The notes below the pieces were generated by a model, which saw only the letters and a program-made list of their open reading frames with translations, was not told the DNA's origin and did no database searches. 64,000 bases of DNA. Source: Halopiger xanaduensis SH-6. GTDB lineage: Archaea > Halobacteriota > Halobacteria > Halobacteriales > Natrialbaceae. A program made the translations under genes and the position numbers. How positions within the stretch are numbered: position 1 is the first letter of the stretch; each line of letters opens with the position of its first letter. Positions 1 to 7,344 of the stretch are shown here, piece by piece. The stretch covers positions 372,001 through 436,000 of the forward strand of contig NC_015658.1 in the NCBI RefSeq assembly GCF_000217715.1. Direction: 5' to 3'.

Positions 1-312
1 CTCGGCGTACTCCGGGAACTCCTGGAGGTCGGCCCACAGCTCCTGCTCGCGTTCGCCTTCGATCCCGCTCAGCCGGTCCTTGACGTACCAGTTGAACGAG
101 ACGCGGGATTGCTCGCCGTTGTTGGCGATGTCGAGGCCGGCCTCCGTCTGCCGTTCGACGACGGCGCGCGTCGCGTCCGCGACGGTCGACTCCCACTCGT
201 CCTCGTCGACGCCCTCGCCGTCCTGGCGCTTCTCGAGCAGTTCGAGCAGTTCCGGCGGTCGCGGAAGACTCCCGATGTGCGTCGTGCGAATCCGATCTGC
301 GGTATCTCTCAT
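1..312 (-). CDS. Cobalamin-independent methionine synthase-like protein, 5' part only
   Basis: The reverse strand reads from an ATG at 312 and stays open to the window edge, so only the first 104 codons are visible. The N-terminus contains RTTHIGSLPRP, the signature that opens MetE-type methyltransferases and their archaeal single-domain relatives; it is followed by a helical stretch and IANNGEQSR, where family members bind substrate. Members transfer a methyl group to homocysteine or a related thiol in the cytoplasm. Because the zinc-binding half lies outside the window, true methionine synthase cannot be separated from the many uncharacterised MetE-like paralogues. An AT-rich stretch just upstream (about 320-355) is a likely promoter. 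Confidence 0.75.
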   Translation of the reverse strand, partial: MRDTADRIRTTHIGSLPRPPELLELLEKRQDGEGVDEDEWESTVADATRAVVERQTEAGLDIANNGEQSRVSFNWYVKDRLSGIEGEREQELWADLQEFPEYAE

Positions 313-592
313 TGAGTACTCGTTTGAGTAATAAATACTCGCCATAATATAACCCACGGTATTTTCTCGACGGCTACGCGACGCTCATCGCCGCCGTCGA
401 CAGGGACGATCGGACCTGTGTTTCCGGCGTGCGAGTGAGTCGCGTGTAACCCGTTCACGTATATGTAGAGATTTCGTGAACTGTATCCTATTTCTCCATT
501 AAACATCGGTACCAGCACTCATAGCGTGCAAACGACCGTTACATACAGATGATATATGAAGCGTTTTACGCCTGAGACACGGACGAACTATC

Positions 593-2062
593 GTGGCTTC
601 TCGAGTGCCGAATCCGTTCCGGTGGCTGCTGCTCTCGATCGGGTACCTCCTCGCTCGAGCGGACGTCGTCGACCCGCGCCGCGTCGAGCGGACGACCGAT
701 CTCGCCTGGCCGCGGATCGTGACCGGGATCGCCCGGATGTCGAAATCCGCGGCCGACGTGGCGATGGTCGGGATAGCGCTGGGTCCCGCAGCGATCGCCG
801 GCGTCGGATTCGCGACCCCCTTCTGGGGACTCGCGTTCGCGTTCGGCGGCGGCGTCGCCGGGGCGACGATCAGTCTCGTCTCCCAGCGGTACAGCGCCGA
901 CGCGGACGACGAGCTGTCGCTGGCGGTGACCACGAGCGCGCTCCTCGTCGTCGCGATCACCGTTCCGCTCGCAGCCCTGTTCTGGACGCTCCCCGAGGGC
1001 CTGATCGGGCTCGTCGGCGACGGGACCGCGTCCGTCGCCTACGGTGCGGACTATCTGCGCGTCGTTGCCCTCGGCGTTCCGTTCGCCGGACTGAATCTGA
1101 TCGGGAGCCGCACGCTCGTCGGCGCGGACGACGCGTGGACGCCGATGATGCTGCGAGCGGGCGGTGCAGTCGTCAACGTCGTCATCAACGCCGTGCTGCT
1201 GTTCGTCCTCGAGGTCGGCGTCGTCGGCGCGGCGATCGGGACGGTCGCGGCGAACGTACTCGTACTGGCGGCCTTCGTGACTGGATTTACCGTCGGTTGG
1301 CTGCCGCTGATCGGCGAGTTTCCCGTCACCGTGGATCTCTCGCGACCCTACACGACGGTCGCCGATATTCGGGACGTGGTCGACATCGGAACCCCGCTCG
1401 TGTTCACGAACGTCGCCCGTCGCGCCGCGCAGTTCCCGATGCTCGCGATCGTCGCGCTGTTCGGCCCGAACGTCGTCGCCGCCTACGTCGTTGCCCGCCG
1501 CGTGCGCGATCTGATGGACACGCCCGGCTGGGGCTTCTCGCTGGCCTCCTCGAGTCTGGTCGGCCAGGAACTCGGCACCGGCGACGAGCGGGGCGCGGGG
1601 AGGTACGGGCAGGAAGTGCTCCGGTTCGGGACCGCCGTATACCTCTTTAGCGCAGCGGGCGTCTTCCTCTTCGCCGAACAGGTCGGCCGGCTCTTCGTCG
1701 ACGATCCGTCGATCCTGCCGCTGGTCACGACGTTCATCGTCGTCGCCTGCGTCAGCGTCATCTTCCGCGGCGTCAGCGGCGGCGCGACCGGCCCGCTCCG
1801 CGCGAGCGGCGACACCCGCTGGCCGTTCTACGGCCAACTGCTGGGACTGTACGTCTTCGCGCTTCCGCTCGCCGCCCTCGGCGCGATCTCGCTGCCGGTA
1901 CCCGTCCTCGGTGCCGTGACGCCGCTGGGAATCGAAGCGCTGTACGCGGCGCTGATACTCGAGACGCTCGTTCCCGCCGTGATCACCTACTACCGGTTCA
2001 CCACCGGCCACTGGAAGGTCGTCAGTCGCGGCTACCGACCGCAGTCGTCGCACAGCGACTGA
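593..2062 (+). CDS. MATE-family multidrug/sodium efflux protein
   Basis: The 489-residue protein has about twelve hydrophobic segments arranged as two similar halves, typical in length and composition for the MATE (DinF/NorM) family. An early segment, WPRIVTGIARMSKSAADVAM, matches the first-helix region of the family, and small-residue-rich helices (GVGFATPFWGL, GGGVAGATISLV) follow. MATE proteins export cationic drugs or metabolites in exchange for Na+ or H+ at the cytoplasmic membrane. The start used is GTG at 593; no in-frame ATG lies before the conserved region. It stands alone, convergent with nothing obvious, so the substrate is unknown. Family assignment is firm. Confidence 0.88.
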   Translation: MASRVPNPFRWLLLSIGYLLARADVVDPRRVERTTDLAWPRIVTGIARMSKSAADVAMVGIALGPAAIAGVGFATPFWGLAFAFGGGVAGATISLVSQRYSADADDELSLAVTTSALLVVAITVPLAALFWTLPEGLIGLVGDGTASVAYGADYLRVVALGVPFAGLNLIGSRTLVGADDAWTPMMLRAGGAVVNVVINAVLLFVLEVGVVGAAIGTVAANVLVLAAFVTGFTVGWLPLIGEFPVTVDLSRPYTTVADIRDVVDIGTPLVFTNVARRAAQFPMLAIVALFGPNVVAAYVVARRVRDLMDTPGWGFSLASSSLVGQELGTGDERGAGRYGQEVLRFGTAVYLFSAAGVFLFAEQVGRLFVDDPSILPLVTTFIVVACVSVIFRGVSGGATGPLRASGDTRWPFYGQLLGLYVFALPLAALGAISLPVPVLGAVTPLGIEALYAALILETLVPAVITYYRFTTGHWKVVSRGYRPQSSHSD

Positions 2063-2194
2063 ACTGATCAGCCGAGCTCGTCGTAATTCGCTTTTCGAGA
2101 AGTTTCCGAGCGAAATACGGACGTTCAGCACTCAATCGATCGGTGCCACTCGATAGCTCAATATCGATCTCACGAATAGACGGATCCCGCCCGG

Positions 2195-2377
2195 TCAGTC
2201 ACCAGCGTACACTCGAGTGTATTCCAGAACGAGACGGCCGTCGTCGTCTTCCGCAGTTTCGATAGCGAACACGTCCCCTTGATCGATATCGTACTCTCGT
2301 GAAAGAGCTGCAGGAATCGTGAGATCCATCGTTGCAGTGCCAGTTCTCCCACGCACCTTCACCGTTTTCTTCGTCAT
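2195..2377 (-). CDS. AbrB/MazE/SpoVT-type DNA-binding protein
   Basis: Sixty residues beginning MTKKTVKVRGRTGTATMDLT, followed by IPAALSREYDIDQGDVFAIE, the swapped-hairpin AbrB fold in which the IPA-xL-R-x-x-x-I-xxGD pattern is diagnostic. Such proteins act as dimeric transcription regulators or as antitoxins. No toxin gene adjoins it on either side, so a solitary regulator is more likely than half of a toxin-antitoxin pair. It is divergent from the HalOD1 gene to its right, and the AT-rich stretch at about 2380-2490 probably carries both promoters. Confidence 0.8.
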   Translation of the reverse strand: MTKKTVKVRGRTGTATMDLTIPAALSREYDIDQGDVFAIETAEDDDGRLVLEYTRVYAGD

Positions 2378-2536
2378 CCCCGTTGCGTATTCGGGAATAT
2401 GGCTTGAAACACTTTTTCGATTACTGTGCGTAAAATGTACATATACCCTAACGCTGCTGAACTATTCGCCACCGTTAATATACTCGATATGGAACGCTCG
2501 TCGCGGGGATGGGGGCGCCCCCATTGCTGGAGAGCC

Positions 2537-2773
2537 ATGGAATACGAAATCGATACCGACGAGTCTGCTAGTATCGCAGTTGTGCGAGCTCTTGCTGCCT
2601 ATACTGAGGCCCGGCCAGAGGAACTCGACCCACTATACAATGTGATTGATCCAGAAGCACTAGCGAATTTGATCGACGAGTCGAAGGTTGCCGTTCGCGT
2701 CGAATTCGAGTACTGCGGGTATGATGTCGCTATCGACGCAGAGAAGGTATACGTAGACGAAAACGTCGAATGA
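2537..2773 (+). CDS. HalOD1-domain protein
   Basis: Seventy-eight residues from the ATG at 2537. The sequence has the shape of the HalOD1 output domain, found almost only in haloarchaea either alone or fused to sensor domains: a helix containing VVRALAAYTEARPEELDPLY, then NVIDPEALANLID and a strand pair VAVRVEFEYCGYDVAI. Its biochemical role is not known. Upstream in-frame starts at 2426 and 2489 would add residues that do not resemble the family, so the later ATG is preferred. It is the last gene before the replication origin. Confidence 0.75.
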   Translation: MEYEIDTDESASIAVVRALAAYTEARPEELDPLYNVIDPEALANLIDESKVAVRVEFEYCGYDVAIDAEKVYVDENVE

Positions 2774-3078
2774 GGATGTCCTGTATTCGGCGAGATCGTT
2801 CGGATATGACCTCTCTTCGAACAGCGAGGAAATCCCGCCGTTCACGGCGAGGAGACTGGTACCGGTATCCCTGATCTGGCATGGGAGAGGCCGACGGAGC
2901 GGCAACACCGTTCGGTTCCGAAGCGACGAGACACGATCGGAGTAGCGGTGCTGCGTGTCCTCGGCGATCCCGGGAATCCTAATCATTGGGAAACCTGGGA
3001 ATCCCTCGAATTCAATGGAGAGTCACTCGAGACAAACGAGACAGTTGGAACGAGATACCATACACCAAACAGAGGCAC

Positions 3079-3098
3079 ACACCGCGTTTCCGGTGAAA
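3079..3098 (-). repeat. ORB-like element 1
   Basis: Reverse-strand TTTCACCGGAAACGCGGTGT, a full match to the local consensus. It faces elements 2 and 3 across the AT-rich stretch upstream of orc1/cdc6. Confidence 0.85.
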
Positions 3099-3134
3099 GC
3101 CGCTGAAAGGGTCACGGGGTGGATTGATTTCCGT

Positions 3135-3240
3135 CTGTTAGTTCACATTATCTTCACGGATCTACTCCTGCCATACCATACTATTTATTATCATGTAATG
3201 AGTAAAGTCCATTGAATGGATCGCATTCAAATAGATAAGC
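3135..3240. other. AT-rich stretch, candidate unwinding element
   Basis: A conspicuously AT-rich, gene-free interval (contains ACTATTTATTATCATGTAAT) enclosed by the inverted ORB-like elements at 3079 and 3388. The position fits a DNA unwinding element; this is inference from base composition and layout only. Confidence 0.5.
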
Positions 3241-3387
3241 GACGAAGTCGCAACATATGAACTCCTGAAATCGGGCTCTATTGTTGGGTTACGCTACTCC
3301 TCGCATTCGCACTGTCAGCTGTCGTAGCATCTTTCCAGTGAATTCGAACCCCCGTTTCTTTTGGACACCATCCCCGCTTCCGATGTG

Positions 3388-3407
3388 TTTCACCGGAAAC
3401 GTGGTGT
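3388..3407 (+). repeat. ORB-like element 2
   Basis: TTTCACCGGAAACGTGGTGT, differing from the consensus at one position in the variable part. Confidence 0.85.
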
Positions 3408-3434
3408 GTGTGTCTCGGCGAAACGTTGAAGAGA

Positions 3435-3454
3435 TTTCACCGGAAACACGGTGT
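3435..3454 (+). repeat. ORB-like element 3, abutting the orc1/cdc6 start
   Basis: TTTCACCGGAAACACGGTGT ends 8 bp before the ATG of orc1/cdc6. If the gene is transcribed from a leaderless or short-leader promoter, the initiator bound here would cover its own start site, which suggests autorepression. Confidence 0.85.
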
Positions 3455-3462
3455 CCAAGTAA

Positions 3463-4677
3463 ATGTCCGACTCCGACGATCTGTTCGTTCGCACGGATCC
3501 GATCTTCGTCAACAAGGAACTCCTCGAGATCAGTCACGTCCCTGACGAAGGTCGTATCGTCGGGCGCGACGACGAAATCAGCCAGTTAGCGAGTGCGGTC
3601 AACCCTGCTATCTTCGGTCAAAGTCCGAGCAACGTCCTCATCTACGGCAAAACGGGTACTGGAAAGTCGTTGTGTGCTAAGTACGTCTCGAGCCGACTCG
3701 TCGATACCGCCGAGGAGGAAGGCACCGATGCGACGTACGTCTACGTCGACTGCGCGCAAGATAGCACCGAAACCCAGACGGTCCAGACGATCGCCAGCTC
3801 GGTCAATACGGACGAGACGGATATCTACATTCCCGATAAAGGGATCAGCACGGCGACGTACTACAAACGCCTCTGGCGAATTCTCGACGAAAAGTACGAC
3901 GTCGTGTTGATCATTCTCGACGAGATCGACAAACTCGAGGACGATGCGATTCTCATGCAGTTGTCTCGAGCTGGCGAGGCCGGAAAACTCACTAACTGTA
4001 AGGTCGGCGTCGTCGGTATCAGTAACAAGATCCAGTACAAAGATCGGATGGACGAACGAGTGAAATCGAGTCTGTGCGAGCGCGAATTCGTCTTCCCGCC
4101 GTACAACGCAACGCAACTCAACGATATTATGGCGGCTCGAAGCGACGCGTTCCGCTCGGGCGTCCTCGAGGAGGGGGTTATTCCTCGCGCTGCGGCACTC
4201 GCCGCTCGCGAGCACGGCGACGCGCGGAAGGCGATTGACATTCTTCGATACGCCGGCGAAATCGCGCAATCGACCGGCGCTGACACGGTCCGCGAGGACT
4301 TCGTGGTGCAAGCCCGAGAGCGAGCCGAGGTCGATCGGTTCAGGGAACTCATTCGCGGGTCGACGCCGCACTCGAAGTACGTCCTGCAAGCGTTGACTGT
4401 CCTCTCGCTCGAGCAGAAGTCGGACGATTTGGACACTCCTGAACAAGGATTCCGTACGACACGAATTTACGAGGTATACGAACAGATCTGTCGACAGGAA
4501 GGGGTCGATACACTCTCACTGCGTCGCGTTCGCGATCTCCTCAAGGAGCACGCGTTCCTCGATGTGATCGAACAGTCGCGTCACAGTGGAGGGAGTGCCG
4601 AAGGAAGCTACACCGAGCATATGCTCCTGGAGGATCCCGAGGTTGTCAAAAACGTCCTCGCCGACTCCATCGAGTAA
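3463..4677 (+). CDS. orc1/cdc6: Orc1/Cdc6 replication initiator
   Basis: The 404-residue AAA+ ATPase carries Walker A GKTGTGKS at residues 62-69, Walker B LIILDEID ending at 156, a sensor-1 Asn in VGISNK (188) and a sensor-2 type GDARKAID motif near 250. The last 120 residues form the winged-helix DNA-binding domain. The protein recognises origin recognition boxes, and here it is embedded in an array of ten of them. Length and domain order are normal for the family. It has no operon partner; the start at 3463 follows an ORB-like element by 8 bp with no Shine-Dalgarno sequence, suggesting a leaderless message. Haloarchaea carry many Orc1/Cdc6 paralogues, so no numbered name is given. Confidence 0.95.
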   Translation: MSDSDDLFVRTDPIFVNKELLEISHVPDEGRIVGRDDEISQLASAVNPAIFGQSPSNVLIYGKTGTGKSLCAKYVSSRLVDTAEEEGTDATYVYVDCAQDSTETQTVQTIASSVNTDETDIYIPDKGISTATYYKRLWRILDEKYDVVLIILDEIDKLEDDAILMQLSRAGEAGKLTNCKVGVVGISNKIQYKDRMDERVKSSLCEREFVFPPYNATQLNDIMAARSDAFRSGVLEEGVIPRAAALAAREHGDARKAIDILRYAGEIAQSTGADTVREDFVVQARERAEVDRFRELIRGSTPHSKYVLQALTVLSLEQKSDDLDTPEQGFRTTRIYEVYEQICRQEGVDTLSLRRVRDLLKEHAFLDVIEQSRHSGGSAEGSYTEHMLLEDPEVVKNVLADSIE

Positions 4678-4682
4678 TGCTA

Positions 4683-4702
4683 TTTCACCGGAAATTCGGT
4701 GT
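4683..4702 (+). repeat. ORB-like element 4
   Basis: TTTCACCGGAAATTCGGTGT begins 5 bp after the orc1/cdc6 stop codon and is followed 1 bp later by element 5 in the same direction. Confidence 0.85.
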
Positions 4703-4703
4703 G

Positions 4704-4723
4704 ATTCACTGGAAACCCGGTGT
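4704..4723 (+). repeat. ORB-like element 5
   Basis: ATTCACTGGAAACCCGGTGT, two differences from the consensus, in tandem with element 4 at 21-bp spacing (two helical turns), so the two initiator molecules would lie on the same face of the DNA. Confidence 0.8.
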
Positions 4724-4757
4724 GTGGGTTCGCAGGAAGTCTCAATTTCTCGAACTC

Positions 4758-4777
4758 ACACCAGGTTTCCGGTGAAC
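4758..4777 (-). repeat. ORB-like element 6
   Basis: Reverse-strand GTTCACCGGAAACCTGGTGT; inverted relative to element 7. Confidence 0.8.
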
Positions 4778-4832
4778 CGGTGTCAGTTTCAGAATGTGTT
4801 GAAATAGACAAACTATATGTATCTGTATGCTA

Positions 4833-4852
4833 TTTCACCGGAAACCCGGTGT
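4833..4852 (+). repeat. ORB-like element 7
   Basis: TTTCACCGGAAACCCGGTGT, consensus match. Confidence 0.85.
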
Positions 4853-4890
4853 ATGGTGTGCCCATTCTCTGTATTCAATACGCAGAGTGG

Positions 4891-4910
4891 ACACCGCATT
4901 TCCGGTGAAA
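4891..4910 (-). repeat. ORB-like element 8
   Basis: Reverse-strand TTTCACCGGAAATGCGGTGT. With element 9 it encloses the second AT-rich interval. Confidence 0.85.
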
Positions 4911-5051
4911 CTCCATATTCATATTATTCTTGATGAATATTGGTCCAGTCAATCGACTGTAGACTGAGCGTTCCGGAGAAAACGACAGAGACGTCTGGTC
5001 CCCCAATTTGGATATCGGTTGAATTAGTCGAATGACGTCTCTACCTCTGTA

Positions 5052-5071
5052 TTACACCGGAAATTCGGTGT
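5052..5071 (+). repeat. ORB-like element 9
   Basis: TTACACCGGAAATTCGGTGT, one difference in the left arm. Confidence 0.8.
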
Positions 5072-5249
5072 GGCCGATTACTCGACAGTACGACACTTGG
5101 CAACTCTTCCTCTAGGGGAACTTGATTGTTTTGGGGTCGTGGTCACCCAATCACTCGACGGAAACCAGTTCCGGACGTTCGACGATACTGTCGATACACA
5201 CATTTGTAGCATCATCGGCCTCCTGAATCTCGAGACGATCTTCACCGTC

Positions 5250-5269
5250 ACACCGGATTTCCGGTGAAA
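5250..5269 (-). repeat. ORB-like element 10
   Basis: Reverse-strand TTTCACCGGAAATCCGGTGT, the rightmost copy. From here to 5398 I see no gene and no further copy. Confidence 0.85.
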
Positions 5270-5398
5270 TGGTGCCTGTACGATACTCCTCGGTCGTCGC
5301 TATCTCGGGTCTAACGACCGAGACAAAGGCTGAGCGCCCCAGTTGCCATTGCGCAGATTCTGTAGTGTACGAACTCTCTTCTTTCGGCGAGGTGGAGG

Positions 5399-5959
5399 TT
5401 ACTCGATGTTCTTCCGCAGTGAAGTCAACGTGTGAATCTCTGAGATGCCTGGGTCATCAAGCTGCTCGTTGATCTTCTGAATATTTTGTTCGCTGTGGCC
5501 GCTTGGCAAGTCAGCAACTTTCTCAGTTAGTTTCTCAAGGAGTGTTACGGCTTTGTCGTAGTTTTTCACCACCCAGATCGCGTCTCCGTAGCCTTCCTTG
5601 AGGGCTTCGTAGTCGTCGATGACGTGCTGTTTCTTCTCCGGGCTGATCTCGACTTCGATAAGCTGGCGTCTATCGCTGGGGGATTCTTTCGTGGGTTCTG
5701 CGAAGACGTCGGTTTTGTTCTCTCCATCGTTGATGTCGCCGTAGAGTTCGATGTTGTAGTCTTGCTGTCGGTAGCAGGCGGCTGAGAGTCGGACCCCGAG
5801 ATGATGTAGGGGACTTTCTTCGCCTAACTCTCCCCCTTCATCCGGTGAGAGCGTTTTGCCGTCAACGATGGGATCTGCTTCTTTCGTCGGGAGGTAGTAG
5901 ACCTTGTTTTGACCTATTTTGACTTTCTTGAGGAATCCTACCCTATCAGACGGAACCAG
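5399..5959 (-). pseudogene. Headless ORF, possible wHTH/nuclease-like plasmid protein remnant
   Basis: An open frame of 187 codons on the reverse strand, directly after and in the same frame as the stop codon of the subtilase gene. It has no ATG, and its first in-frame GTG lies deep inside, so it cannot start on its own. The N-terminal part (VGFLKKVKIGQNKVYYLPT) resembles the wing of a winged helix; a central RRQLIEVEISPEKKQHVID and a C-terminal helical part follow. Codon use is coding-like with no internal stop. It looks like the C-terminal two thirds of a gene whose 5' end was cut away at a recombination junction near 5955. The family is not firmly recognised; plasmid replication-relaxation-type proteins have a similar shape. 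Confidence 0.55.
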
Positions 5960-7312
5960 TTAGTCCGTAAGCGCAGCGTAGGTGTCGAGATACCCTGAGC
6001 CGTAATACTTGTTCTCGTATTCGTCTGGGCGATCCGCAGTCCGTTTCAATGTATTGCGGATTTGATTTCCATTATATTCCGGATGTACGCTGTTCACGAG
6101 CGCAATAGCACCCGCAACCTGCGGTGCAGCCATCGACGTCCCAGCTAACCATCCGTATCCGTACTCGGTATCGAGATACTCACCCGTCTCCTCATCGAAG
6201 ACGGGTATTGCGGTGGCATTCAGTACGTTGTCGTACTGGTTCTCACCGCCGTTTCCGCCGGGAGCGGCAAGATCGATCGCACCGACCCCATGGGTCGTGT
6301 AGGTCGACGGCGAATACGCGGGTTCGTCGACGTCACCGGAGTCGGGATCAAAGCCGACTGGTCCCGTTGCACTCGTTGTGATACCACCGGCTGTTTGGGA
6401 TGAGTCAGTTTCGTCTTGGTTGAACTGGAGACTCTCGCCCCAATTGCCCGACGCGTGAGTATGAATTGTCCCGTTCCGACGTGCATAGTTACCGACTCGC
6501 TGGTGGACTTTGCCCCAGAATTTCCCCCAGCCATCCATCCGCATTCGCCATGTCCAGCCAAGGCTCAGATTGGCCGCATCACAGCCAATCTCAGTAGCGT
6601 ATACAAGTGCAGCCATCACGGAGCCATAGTAGGCCTCGCTCCAGTATGCTGGTGGGAGGTCCTGATCGTGTTGTTCAGTACTCGCTGGGGAAGCGCCGAA
6701 GACGCGCAGGTCGACAAGTTCCGACTCAGGAGCGGATCCGATAACCTTCCCAGTCTCGTTGCTGGCAGCGACGATTCCTGCAACGTGGGTCCCGTGGGTT
6801 CCAGAATATGGCTTCCCAACACCGTAATCGTCATCCGCGAAGCTCCGGGACAACTCGAGATTCACTTGCCCTTCGAGGGCGGGGTGGTCTGCGGCGATTC
6901 CGGAATCGATAATCGCAACGCGACTCCCGTCTCCTCGAGTAATTTTGTGCGCTTCTGAGATCCGTTGATCCTGTTTGTCCCACTGATATTCGACCAAGTC
7001 ATCGTCCTCCGCTGCGGTCTCAGCATCGGATTGACGTACGGGTCCGTACGGTTCTGGTCCAAGGCGGATATCTGGCGCAAACGTCGCTCCAGAGTCGTTG
7101 AGCTGTGATTCCGTAGCCCGGACGACGAGGAGATCGACGGGATCCAATGAGTGGACGACCTCGACATCATCCTCATTTCGCAGGCTCTTGCGGTCAACGA
7201 TGAATCGCTGTAGAGGGCCCTCGGCTGCACTCACGGCTGTCGAACCGAGTACAAGCCCTCCGATCGATACACCAGTTCGCCGTAGCAGTGTTCGCCGTTG
7301 CAGACGTGCCAT
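5960..7312 (-). CDS. Tat-exported subtilisin-like serine protease (family S8)
   Basis: The 450-residue protein begins with a twin-arginine signal (RRTLLRRTG, then a hydrophobic run ending VSAA at about 30). A propeptide-like segment of about 80 residues follows, then the catalytic domain: Asp136 in AIIDSGIA, His173 in THGTHVAG, the oxyanion Asn290 in HASGN and Ser393 in GTSMAAPQVAG. All members of the triad are present, so it should be active as an extracellular haloprotease (halolysin type). It lacks the C-terminal extension of some halolysins. The next gene on the same strand encodes a secreted carboxypeptidase, so endo- and exo-peptidase form a protein-degrading pair. Confidence 0.93.
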   Translation of the reverse strand: MARLQRRTLLRRTGVSIGGLVLGSTAVSAAEGPLQRFIVDRKSLRNEDDVEVVHSLDPVDLLVVRATESQLNDSGATFAPDIRLGPEPYGPVRQSDAETAAEDDDLVEYQWDKQDQRISEAHKITRGDGSRVAIIDSGIAADHPALEGQVNLELSRSFADDDYGVGKPYSGTHGTHVAGIVAASNETGKVIGSAPESELVDLRVFGASPASTEQHDQDLPPAYWSEAYYGSVMAALVYATEIGCDAANLSLGWTWRMRMDGWGKFWGKVHQRVGNYARRNGTIHTHASGNWGESLQFNQDETDSSQTAGGITTSATGPVGFDPDSGDVDEPAYSPSTYTTHGVGAIDLAAPGGNGGENQYDNVLNATAIPVFDEETGEYLDTEYGYGWLAGTSMAAPQVAGAIALVNSVHPEYNGNQIRNTLKRTADRPDEYENKYYGSGYLDTYAALTD

Positions 7313-7344
7313 AGTTGGATAGCTAGTAGGGGTAATCAGCGGTC

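Larger units (their letters stand above)
3079..5269. other. Replication origin with ORB-like repeats around orc1/cdc6
   Basis: Ten near-identical 20-bp elements (consensus TTTCACCGGAAACNCGGTGT) surround and flank the orc1/cdc6 gene: three upstream and seven downstream, in both orientations. In archaea, Orc1/Cdc6 proteins bind such origin recognition boxes, and the initiator gene normally lies beside its own origin. Two AT-rich stretches lie between inverted copies (about 3135-3240 and 4911-5050), which is how haloarchaeal unwinding elements are arranged. The arrangement is read directly from the sequence; origin activity is inferred. Confidence 0.85.

Noticed and set aside
566-2131. Long reverse-strand open frame opposite the MATE gene
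   Set aside because: Arg/Asp/Glu-rich antisense of a high-GC gene; the forward frame has clear membrane helices.
3079-5269. Repeats considered as a CRISPR array
   Set aside because: The repeats occur in both orientations with irregular spacing and surround an initiator gene; they match ORB elements instead.
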